A stretch of 49,857 nt of DNA from JBCCGE01 sp039029455 (lineage in GTDB: Bacteria; Pseudomonadota; Gammaproteobacteria; Arenicellales; Poriferihabitantaceae): positions 1-49,857 of the forward strand of contig JBCCGE010000015.1 of assembly GCA_039029455.1 (NCBI GenBank), read 5' to 3'. The notes under the pieces are model-generated. The model was not told where the DNA came from and did no database searches. It saw only the letters and a list, made by a program, of their open reading frames with translations. Below, piece by piece: positions 42,845 through 49,857 of the stretch (position 1 is its first letter; each line of letters opens with the position of its first letter). Made by a program: the position numbers and the translations under genes.

Positions 42845-43705
42845 TTACTGGTGCTGAACCGAACCTTCAGGGGCGTAGACCTGAGCATTCAGCGGTACAT
42901 CGGGGTCAAGCGAAGGGATCGCGGAGAGCAACGCGCGCGTATAGTCATGTCCCGGGTTAGCAAACAGTTCACGGGTTGACGCTTCTTCCATGATTCGACC
43001 GTGATACATCACCGCAACATGATTACAGACGTGAGCGACCACAGAAAGATCGTGGCTGATGAACAGTATAGTCAGATCAAGTTCTCGCTGAAGGCTTTTT
43101 AACAAATTCAGAATATCGGCCTGAATAGAGACATCCAGAGCAGCGACCGCCTCGTCGGCAACAACAAATCTGGGCCCACAGACCAGTGCTCGTGCGATGG
43201 AAATTCTTTGGCGTTGGCCGCCGGAAAAAGCGTGCGGATACCTGCGCAGATGTTCAAGGTTGAGACGGCACTTAGCCGCTATTTCCCTTACACGCTCATC
43301 AGTTTCTTCACGTCCTGAGGTAAGTTCCATCACTTCAAGGGGCTCTGCGATGATGTCGCGCACGGTCATGCGGGGACTGAGAGCGGCGTAAGGATCCTGA
43401 AATACAAGCTGAGCACGTCGGCGGTAATCACGCAATTCGGATTTTGCGATTGTGCCGACGTCGTATCGTGCCTCGCCGTCGTTGTATCCGATTGTTCCGG
43501 TTGTAATGGGCGCTGCGCGCAGTATGGCCCGACCCAAAGTGGTTTTGCCGGAGCCACTCTCGCCAACCAGCCCGAAAAACGATCCTTTGGGGATAGACAG
43601 GCTTACATCGTCGACGGCTTTGACTACAGGTGCCGTACCGATCAGTCGCCGACCCAATGGAAAGTGGACCGAGAGATTATCGATCGTGATCATGGGGTCT
43701 GTCAC
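42845..43705 (-). CDS. Oligopeptide/dipeptide ABC transporter ATP-binding protein, OppF/DppF
   Basis: This is a 286-residue ABC ATPase. Walker A is GLVGESGSGKTTLGRAI, the Q-loop is in LVFQDPYAALSPRMTV, the signature is FSGGQRQRISIARAL and Walker B ends in VADEAVAALDVS, with VAALDVS in place of the usual PTSALDVS; the acidic residue is retained. The switch histidine is in ILFISHDLSVV. The start overlaps the OppD-like gene stop by four bases (ATGA). Permease and binding-protein genes are not in the window, so the substrate is unknown. Confidence 0.9.
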   Translation of the reverse strand: MTDPMITIDNLSVHFPLGRRLIGTAPVVKAVDDVSLSIPKGSFFGLVGESGSGKTTLGRAILRAAPITTGTIGYNDGEARYDVGTIAKSELRDYRRRAQLVFQDPYAALSPRMTVRDIIAEPLEVMELTSGREETDERVREIAAKCRLNLEHLRRYPHAFSGGQRQRISIARALVCGPRFVVADEAVAALDVSIQADILNLLKSLQRELDLTILFISHDLSVVAHVCNHVAVMYHGRIMEEASTRELFANPGHDYTRALLSAIPSLDPDVPLNAQVYAPEGSVQHQ

Positions 43706-44703
43706 GATATAGTACCGGCGTCTTCGGGAAAAACCGCGGCGAAGTGACCCGGCGCAACTTCACTCAGCGGCGGGACTTCGCGCTCGTATCGAGAACCAGG
43801 CTCAAGTTCGGCATTTCTTGGATGAAAGACGCAGCCTGACGGTCTTTCCAGCGGGCTCGGTATGTCGCCTGGAATCGGAGTCAAAGGTGCATCCAGATCG
43901 TCGAGTTTGGGCAGTGCATTGATCAGGCCGCGGGTGTACGCATGGGCAGGCGTACGAATGACATCGCGAACTGGCCCTTTTTCCATGATTCGACCCAGAT
44001 ACATTACAGCCACCCGATCGGCAACCTGAGCTATTACGCCCAGGTCATGAGTGATAAACAGAATACACATGCCAAACTCAGCTACCAGATCCTTCATCAA
44101 ATTGATGACCTGCGCCTGTATGGTGACATCAAGTGCGGTAGTGGGTTCGTCGGCGATGAGCAGTGAGGGTTTCGTCGACAGCGCCATCGCGATCATGGCG
44201 CGCTGACGCATTCCTCCGGAAAGTTCGAATGCGTACTGATCGAAGCGGCTTGACGGTTCCTTGATTCCAACGCGATCAAGCATCTCTATCGAGAGTTCAC
44301 GGGCCTCTGCAAACGGCATATTTAAATGAAGCTGCAGCTGCTCAACCATCTGTTTACCAATGGTGATCGCCGGTGCAAAGCTGGCCATCGGTTCCTGGAA
44401 AATCATGCTTATCGCACCACCGCGCACTACATTGAGTTCCCGTGCGGTGCGAAGCGATAAAACGTCGATTGGTCCGTTGTCAGTATGCAGAGTGATCTTC
44501 GATTCCGGACCGTAAACTGCATTTTCGTCGTTCAGATGCATCAACGACTTTGCGGTGACTGATTTACCTGATCCGCTTTCGCCCACCAGCCCCATGACCT
44601 CTCCCCGATCGAGCGTGAAGGAAACGTTTTCCACCACGGTAATCAAACCTTCGTCAGTCTTGAACTGAATCGTCAGGTTTTCAACATCAATGAGAGCAGT
44701 CAT
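43702..44703 (-). CDS. Oligopeptide/dipeptide ABC transporter ATP-binding protein, OppD/DppD
   Basis: This is a 333-residue ABC ATPase. Walker A is GLVGESGSGKSVTAKSLM, the signature is LSGGMRQRAMIAMALS and Walker B is LLIADEPTTALDVTIQAQ. The C-terminal block that often carries three or four cysteines in this family (GCxFHPRC) keeps only one cysteine here. The pair with OppF forms a heterodimeric motor. The upstream 315 bases carry no transporter genes. Confidence 0.9.
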   Translation of the reverse strand: MTALIDVENLTIQFKTDEGLITVVENVSFTLDRGEVMGLVGESGSGKSVTAKSLMHLNDENAVYGPESKITLHTDNGPIDVLSLRTARELNVVRGGAISMIFQEPMASFAPAITIGKQMVEQLQLHLNMPFAEARELSIEMLDRVGIKEPSSRFDQYAFELSGGMRQRAMIAMALSTKPSLLIADEPTTALDVTIQAQVINLMKDLVAEFGMCILFITHDLGVIAQVADRVAVMYLGRIMEKGPVRDVIRTPAHAYTRGLINALPKLDDLDAPLTPIPGDIPSPLERPSGCVFHPRNAELEPGSRYEREVPPLSEVAPGHFAAVFPEDAGTIS

Positions 44704-45018
44704 TTAATACAGTTCGATTACTTTCAAAAGTATGTGGCTATTCGCCTTATCAATGTCTGGTGCAAAACATGCGACACGGACAGGGGATTATCAGTTATTT
44801 CTGTCTGAAGCCACGGCATTTATTATTGAACCACAGTATAAACGAAACTCTATGACACGAGCAGAACTCTTCAGTAGAACCGTTGCGTAACCTATCTGAC
44901 CACTCGGAGTTCAATACATTCTCGTATATTTATCGACTGAGTCGGTAAACAGGCGCGGCAACAGCCGAATGACCAGGGGTGATCTTGGAGGGCACATGTC
45001 GATGATGACAGTGCCGAA
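44704..45018. other. 315-base intergenic region
   Basis: I see no gene and no clear repeat in it. It lies between the OppD-like gene and the FMN oxidase gene, both on the minus strand, so it should contain a promoter for the OppD/OppF pair and a transcript end for the oxidase, neither of which I can pinpoint. Confidence 0.5.
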
Positions 45019-46167
45019 TTAACGAAACCTGAGATTTTCCCGACTTAGCTGATCCAGACTCGTGATGCCCATCAGTTTCATGTCTCTGGCGATTTCTATC
45101 TGCATATTATCCAGAACTTTTTCGACACCTGCCTGGCCGGCAGCGGCCAGCGCGTAAAGGTAAAGCCGTCCGCCCGAACATGCCTTGGCACCCATAGATA
45201 ACGCTTTTAGCACGTGAGTGCCGCGCTGAATTCCACCTTCGCAAATGACGTCAATCTGATCGCCCACGGCATCCACTATTTCAGCCAATTGATCAAATGG
45301 CGTCCGAGCACCGTCCAGCTGCCGGCCACCATGATTGGAAATCATGATCCCCGTGCAGCCGATATCAACCGCCCGTTTTGCGTCCGCGACACTCATGACT
45401 CCTTTCAGGGCAAACTGCCCATCCCACTGAGCGCACAGTTTTTCGGCATCTTTCCAGTTCATCGACTGATCCAGCATTGTGGAAAAGTATTCGCCAACGG
45501 ATACTGCGATATTCGTGCCTGCCTGCACGTGGCCTGACAGATGGGGCATGTCAAACTTTTCTTTGGTATAAAAATTCCAGGCCCACATTGGATGCATTGC
45601 GAAGCTCAGGATTGATCCGAGAGTGAGTTTGGGAGGCGAGGTAAAGCCAGTGCGTTTTTCCCGCTCTCGGTTGCCTCCGGTAATAGTATCTACGGTCAGT
45701 GTCAGTACTTCAAAATTTGCTGCGCGCGCTCTTTCCAGTAGGGCGTCATTCAGACCGCGGTCTTTGTGAAAGTAAAACTGAAACATCTTGGGCGAACTGG
45801 TGATCTGCGCGATTTCTTCAACCGTCACCGTTGCCAGCGAAGAGACGCCAAAAAGTGTGCCGTACTTGGCGGCGGCTCGTGCCACGCCTCGTTCGCCATC
45901 GTGATGGAACAGCCTCTGCAGGGCTGTCGGAGCCAGATACACAGGCATATCCAGTTTTTGCCCCATCACTTCAACCGACATATCAACTTCCTCGACATTG
46001 TTGAGCACGTTTGGGACCAGATCGACATCGTCGTATGCCAGAGTGTTTCTGCGATACGTTTTTTCGTCGTCGGCTGCGCCGTCAATGTAGTGAAAAATAG
46101 GTCCGGGAAGTTTTTTCTTCGCGAGCTTTCTAAAGTCCTGGTGATTAAGACACCGATCTAGATTCAT
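45019..46167 (-). CDS. FMN-dependent alpha-hydroxy-acid dehydrogenase (LldD-like)
   Basis: This is a 382-residue TIM-barrel flavoenzyme of the L-lactate dehydrogenase/glycolate oxidase family. N-terminal FRKLAKKKLPGPIFHYIDGAADDEKTYRRN, VDTITGGNREREKRTGF and ISNHGGRQLDGA (catalytic His and substrate-binding Arg) are conserved. The substrate may be L-lactate, glycolate, mandelate or a similar acid; it is not clear. A palindrome lies 147 bases upstream. The gene is separate from neighbours. Confidence 0.9.
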   Translation of the reverse strand: MNLDRCLNHQDFRKLAKKKLPGPIFHYIDGAADDEKTYRRNTLAYDDVDLVPNVLNNVEEVDMSVEVMGQKLDMPVYLAPTALQRLFHHDGERGVARAAAKYGTLFGVSSLATVTVEEIAQITSSPKMFQFYFHKDRGLNDALLERARAANFEVLTLTVDTITGGNREREKRTGFTSPPKLTLGSILSFAMHPMWAWNFYTKEKFDMPHLSGHVQAGTNIAVSVGEYFSTMLDQSMNWKDAEKLCAQWDGQFALKGVMSVADAKRAVDIGCTGIMISNHGGRQLDGARTPFDQLAEIVDAVGDQIDVICEGGIQRGTHVLKALSMGAKACSGGRLYLYALAAAGQAGVEKVLDNMQIEIARDMKLMGITSLDQLSRENLRFR

Positions 46168-46529
46168 TTTGTTGGTCCGGCAAAAGCAGTGGTTAGTAGT
46201 TCGTGAGAAAGGAGACTGGAATGAGGCATTACCTCACAAGTATTTTATCTCGCCATGCAAGGCAGCGGTAGATTATAGGTCTGCACCATTTTTTATATGG
46301 CGAAAATTACGTCCACATTTTAAATGTGACGTCGTGATTAATTTTACAGATACATCACGTTGGTTTTGAGCGTTGTGCTGAAGACCCAAAGCACCTGAAA
46401 CTGAAAGCGGGTCACTTAAACGTCCGCAGCTGTTTCTGCAGATTCAGCCGGCACTGAGCAGTCTGTCGATTTAAAATACCAAATATAGTCAGAACAGCCG
46501 ACACAGTCACCAGACTTCGGCAACCCGAA
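46168..46529. other. 362-base divergent intergenic region
   Basis: This region separates the divergent oxidase and exporter genes. It holds the 7-1-7 palindrome at 46314-46328 and no gene that I can support. Confidence 0.55.
46314..46328. promoter_or_regulatory. 7-1-7 palindrome upstream of the FMN oxidase and exporter
   Basis: The arms CACATTT (46314-46320) and AAATGTG (46322-46328) flank a single T. With one base shift the symmetry extends to ACGT on both sides. It is in the divergent region between the oxidase and the MFS gene and could be an operator. Confidence 0.45.
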
Positions 46530-47714
46530 ATGATGCCGCATACTGAAAAACCCCGCCTGGCGACACTGGTGATATTGACCGGCATGTCGATGTTGTCGCT
46601 CAACATGTTTGTCCCGTCTCTGGCCACTATGGCCGCAGAATTTGGCACTGATTACCCGACGATCAGTATTGCGGTGGCGGGGTATCTTGCAGCTACCGCG
46701 GCCGTACAAATTATTGTTGGATCCCTGTCGGATCGAATTGGTCGACGTCCGGTTGTGCTTGGCACGTTGGTTGTATTTACCGTTGCGTCAGTGGGTTGTG
46801 CCGCATCTGACAACGTATGGATATTTCTATTTTTTAGATTGTTGCAGAGTGCAATTGCGTCAAGCTATGTGCTTTCGGTCACCATGGTGCGGGACACTTC
46901 AAGCCAACAGGAGACCGCAAGCCTGATTGGATACATCAGCATGGCGATGGCAGTTGCACCCATGCTGGGTCCGGTTTTGGGCGGAATCCTGGACTCGATT
47001 CTGGGTTGGCGGTCGACGTTCTACTTTTACGTACTCGCGGGGCTCGTGTTGCTGACTTTTTGCGCAGTCGACCTAAGGGAAACGCTGCCGCCCAGGTCAG
47101 AGGATGTCAAACCCGGCAGCAAATCCGTTATGGCGTTATTGCTGGATACTCGGTTCTGGGGTTACTCGCTGTGTTCGGCCTTTTCTACCGGGGCGTATTT
47201 CGTGTTCATTGCGGGTGCACCGTTTGTGGCGGCCAACGTTTTTTCTGTTCCGCCTGTAGGACTTGGAATTTATGTTGGCAGCATCACTCTGGGCTATATG
47301 ATCGGTGCTTTTATGACCAGTCGTTTCGCCCGGAAATATGACATTTTGCCGATTATGCTCGCTGGCCGTATTGTTGGATGTGTCGGGTTGTTGGTGGGTA
47401 TCGGTTCGGTGCTGCTGGGCGCGGATTCCGCTTTTATCTACTTTGGATGTACTGTTTTTGTGGGGCTCGGAAACGGCATTACTGTGCCGGGCAGCAATGC
47501 GGGAGTGGTCTCTGTCAGACCTGATCAGTCCGGGCGTGCGGCGGGACTTGGCGGGGCGGTTACCGTGGTGTTGGGCTCGATTCTAACGATGACAACCGGC
47601 GTCCTTGTATCGGGTAGTTTTGCCGCGCTGATGCTGTTGTCGATTATGTTGCTGTCGACATTTCTCGGTTTTCTGAGTGCTCTGTGGGTTTTTTATCAGA
47701 ACAGAAATGCGTGA
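46530..47714 (+). CDS. Bcr/CflA-family MFS exporter
   Basis: This is a 394-residue major facilitator with 12 predicted membrane helices. SLSDRIGRRPVVLGTLVVF is the loop 2-3 MFS motif, and the VAPMLGPVLGGILDSILGWRSTFYF block is the drug-proton antiporter motif C of the Bcr/CflA group. It probably exports a drug or small metabolite. The start is ATG 46530 (MMPHTEKPR); ATG 46533 is an alternative. Confidence 0.88.
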   Translation: MMPHTEKPRLATLVILTGMSMLSLNMFVPSLATMAAEFGTDYPTISIAVAGYLAATAAVQIIVGSLSDRIGRRPVVLGTLVVFTVASVGCAASDNVWIFLFFRLLQSAIASSYVLSVTMVRDTSSQQETASLIGYISMAMAVAPMLGPVLGGILDSILGWRSTFYFYVLAGLVLLTFCAVDLRETLPPRSEDVKPGSKSVMALLLDTRFWGYSLCSAFSTGAYFVFIAGAPFVAANVFSVPPVGLGIYVGSITLGYMIGAFMTSRFARKYDILPIMLAGRIVGCVGLLVGIGSVLLGADSAFIYFGCTVFVGLGNGITVPGSNAGVVSVRPDQSGRAAGLGGAVTVVLGSILTMTTGVLVSGSFAALMLLSIMLLSTFLGFLSALWVFYQNRNA

Positions 47715-48099
47715 CGAGCCATCGTCATGGTCTGGAAATGGTCTTTCACTTGACGATCGGAAAGCAACTCATTACATTTATGTATACAAACTGTATTCAT
47801 AAGCCTCTATTCACGTCTTGAACTGAGTAGGTGAAGGATTTCTTTGTTATGAGTACACGATGCAAATTTGGATTGGCTTCAGAAAAGGCTAAAACCTGAA
47901 AGATTTCGTCATAGCAGTCAACGTCGAAGTCGAAAAGTTTCAAGGCGTTTCTGAAAAACATTCGAAGAAAGTGAAGTCAACGTGAACGGGAACAGATTGT
48001 CCCGTACGTTTATAATTATTCTGGTTTCATGCCCGATTGAGAAACGCGGCGCCGAAACCCCACACCAAAATTAGATTTTTCCAACTTACTGATTACAAA
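47715..48099. other. 385-base intergenic region upstream of the betaine transporter
   Basis: I see no supported gene here. A short AT-rich stretch near 47770-47805 could hold a promoter, but I cannot assign the elements. One 16-codon open frame is too short to support. Confidence 0.5.
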
Positions 48100-49113
48100 A
48101 TGAAAGATACATATTTTAAAAGGGCCTCGCTCGGCCTGGCGTTTATGCTGGCCGGAAATGTGGCTATGGCGGAATGTGGCGATATTCAAATCGCCGAGTG
48201 GAACTGGGCTTCAGGTGAGCTGATGGCCAATGTCGACAAGATCATTCTTGAGGAAGGATTTGGCTGCAACGTGGAGATGGTGCCCGGTGCGACCACGACA
48301 ACCTTTGCATCAATGAACGAGAAGGGTCAGCCTGACATTGCGGGCGAACTCTGGATCAATGCCGTGCGTGAACCCCTGAACGCAGCATTCGACACAGGCT
48401 CACTGGTTTCAGCGAACAGCGGACCGATTACCGGTTTGGGTGAAGGCTGGTGGATTCCGCCCGCAACGGCTGAAAAGCATCCCGAGCTGAAAACCGTGCT
48501 CGACGTGCTTGAGCGGCCGGACCTGTTCCCGGATGCGGAAGATCCATCCAAAGGTGCATTTGTCGGATGCCCCGCAGGTTGGGGTTGTCAGTTGGCTAAC
48601 GCCAATCTGTTCAGAGCGTTCGACATGGAAGCAAAAGGCTGGAAGCTTGTCGATCCGGGTTCGGCAGCGGGACTTGACGGTTCCATGACCAAAGCCGTGG
48701 AGCGTGGAGAGAACTGGTTTGGCTATTACTGGTCACCGACGGCGATGATCGGCAAACATAAAATGGTCAAGCTTGACTTTGGCGTTCCATTTGCAGGTTC
48801 CGAAAACTGGGACGGATGCATCGTCAAAGCCGAACAGGATTGCGCGGACCCTCAGCCGTCATCCTGGACCCAGTCCGAAGTTCACACCGTGGTTACCGAT
48901 GACTTCAAAAACAACGGCGGGCCTGAAGTTATGGGTTATCTCGCAAAACGAGTATTCCCGGGCGATGTGATGAACGGAATGCTGGTTTATATGGGTGAGG
49001 AACAGGCCGGCGGCGAAGATGCGGCTATTGAGTTTCTGCTGCAGAACGGAGATCTCTGGAAAAGCTGGGTCAGCGCCGATGTTGCCGGTAAAGTTGAGAA
49101 GTCTTTGAACTGA
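48100..49113 (+). CDS. proX: Glycine betaine/proline ABC transporter binding protein, ProX/OpuAC family
   Basis: This is a 337-residue periplasmic binding protein. The leader TYFKRASLGLAFMLAGNVAMA (cleavage before ECGDIQ) marks export. The mature part reads IAEWNWASGELMANVDKIIL and FGCNVEMVPGATTTTFASM, as in ProX-type quaternary amine binders. Tryptophan-rich blocks (GWWIPP, ENWFGYYWSP) fit a betaine cage. I chose ATG 48100 because the signal peptide starts there; ATG 48037 would add 21 residues. The permease gene follows after a hairpin. Confidence 0.9.
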   Translation: MKDTYFKRASLGLAFMLAGNVAMAECGDIQIAEWNWASGELMANVDKIILEEGFGCNVEMVPGATTTTFASMNEKGQPDIAGELWINAVREPLNAAFDTGSLVSANSGPITGLGEGWWIPPATAEKHPELKTVLDVLERPDLFPDAEDPSKGAFVGCPAGWGCQLANANLFRAFDMEAKGWKLVDPGSAAGLDGSMTKAVERGENWFGYYWSPTAMIGKHKMVKLDFGVPFAGSENWDGCIVKAEQDCADPQPSSWTQSEVHTVVTDDFKNNGGPEVMGYLAKRVFPGDVMNGMLVYMGEEQAGGEDAAIEFLLQNGDLWKSWVSADVAGKVEKSLN

Positions 49114-49141
49114 TAATACGAACTTGGCATTGTTTTACCGA

Positions 49142-49173
49142 GCCCACTTGCACATCGTGCAGGTGGGCTTTTT
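49142..49173 (+). terminator. Strong hairpin with T-run between the ProX-like and permease genes
   Basis: The arms GCCCACTTGCAC (49142-49153) and GTGCAGGTGGGC (49157-49168) pair over 12 positions with one G-U pair, enclose ATC, and are followed by TTTTT. It lies between two genes of one transporter, so partial termination could make more binding protein than permease. Confidence 0.85.
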
Positions 49174-49204
49174 GTTAGAACGACCCGATGGAGGTTAATT
49201 TCTG

Positions 49205-49857
49205 ATGGAGTTTCTTACCGAATTTCCCGAGATGGGAAGGCAGGACCTGAGGGATCTCAAAAAAGGAATAGATGCGGGCTTTCGGGAATTCTCGCGCGAG
49301 TTTGGAGAGGCGTTGGAGAGTTTCTTTGAGCCCTTGTTGTGGTTTCTTGTGTGGCTGGAAAAACTGTTGCTGGCGACACCTTGGCCGTTGATTCTGATCG
49401 TCGTCGGCGGGCTTGCCTGGCTGGGATCACGAAGTATGAAAATCGTAGTCGGCAGTGTGGTGTCCTTTTTACTGATCGGTTATTTCGGAATGTGGGAAGA
49501 CACTATGTCGACCCTGGCGATCGTATCCGTGGCAACCATAGTATGCATCGCGCTTGGAATTCCTCTGGGCATTCTAATGGCCCGGTCTGAGCGAGCGCAG
49601 GCCATTGTGACACCGGTGCTGGATATCATGCAGACAATCCCGGCATTCGTGTACCTTATCCCTGTGGTGATGCTGCTGGGTATCGGCAAAGTGCCTGGGC
49701 TGATCGCCGTTTGTATTTATGCTATTCCACCGATCGTCCGACTGACTAATCTTGGCATCAGACTGGTTGAGAAAGAGGCACTTGAAGCGGCTGATGCGTT
49801 CGGTGCGAACTACAAGCAGCGATTGTTTGGTGTCCAGATTCCACTCGCATTGCCAAA
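49205..49857 (+). CDS. proW: Glycine betaine/proline ABC transporter permease, ProW/OpuAB family, partial
   Basis: This permease runs off the right edge; 217 codons are visible. After a soluble N-terminal part come hydrophobic segments (LLLATPWPLILIVVGGLAW and others), then the OpuAB blocks STLAIVSVATIVCIALGIPLGILMARS, PVLDIMQTIPAFVYLIPVVML and AIPPIVRLTNLGIRLV, ending in EAADAFGANYKQRLF, the ATPase-contact loop. The ATG at 49205 has GGAGG about ten bases upstream. The ATPase gene would be outside the window. Confidence 0.88.
   Translation, partial: MEFLTEFPEMGRQDLRDLKKGIDAGFREFSREFGEALESFFEPLLWFLVWLEKLLLATPWPLILIVVGGLAWLGSRSMKIVVGSVVSFLLIGYFGMWEDTMSTLAIVSVATIVCIALGIPLGILMARSERAQAIVTPVLDIMQTIPAFVYLIPVVMLLGIGKVPGLIAVCIYAIPPIVRLTNLGIRLVEKEALEAADAFGANYKQRLFGVQIPLALP

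Overview
This window reads like a chromosomal segment of a heterotrophic, probably marine gammaproteobacterium of about 50% GC. The support is a Bcr-type exporter, a Zur/Znu system with a gammaproteobacterial-style Zur box, a GT9 heptosyltransferase, a SigZ-like sigma factor, an exported protein with the signal ending in LPLHAQ, and many uptake systems for organic nitrogen and osmolytes (polyamine, tripartite tricarboxylate-type, glycine betaine/proline). The genus cannot be fixed from the sequence alone. I recognised no rRNA, tRNA, IS element, prophage or CRISPR array.

Layout. 1-508 is a fragment of a PQQ-type sugar dehydrogenase that abuts a headless polyamine permease; the base composition changes sharply there, so a chimeric join is likely. 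506-3009 is a PotB-PotC-PotD-like polyamine transporter closed by a terminator, followed by an Asp/Glu racemase. 4105-10443 holds a PrpD-family protein, an unknown 397-residue protein, a BetI-like TetR regulator, a large perfect palindrome, a Rieske oxygenase and an overlapping membrane alpha/beta hydrolase. 10659-16066 holds a cupin, an exported protein, a YHS-domain protein, a two-component system with 11-bp direct repeats in front of the YHS gene, a GST and an ECF sigma factor with cysteine-rich tails.

16338-23582 is the most striking part: a 1824-residue GltB-like glutamate synthase followed 3 bp later by a complete CysJ-type diflavin reductase, with no GltD and no CysI nearby. This suggests a glutamate synthase that takes NADPH electrons through a diflavin reductase instead of GltD. 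24006-25253 is a PLP aminotransferase. 25545-28757 is a tightly coupled zinc operon, zur - 43-codon membrane microprotein - znuC - znuB - znuA, preceded by a 35-bp Zur box. 28890-32695 has a second aminotransferase, a PhyH dioxygenase plus HD-domain pair resembling the PhnY/PhnZ logic, and a divergent LysR regulator.

32864-41959 looks like a surface or small-molecule conjugation region: an exported protein, LicD plus a cytidylyltransferase (a possible phosphocholine-type decoration pair), a tripartite tricarboxylate transporter (TctABC), an asparagine-synthase-like protein, a P-loop kinase-like protein and a heptosyltransferase. 42030-47714 has endonuclease III, an orphan OppD/OppF ATPase pair, an FMN alpha-hydroxyacid oxidase and a Bcr/CflA exporter. 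The window ends in a ProX-ProW glycine betaine/proline transporter whose permease runs off the right edge.
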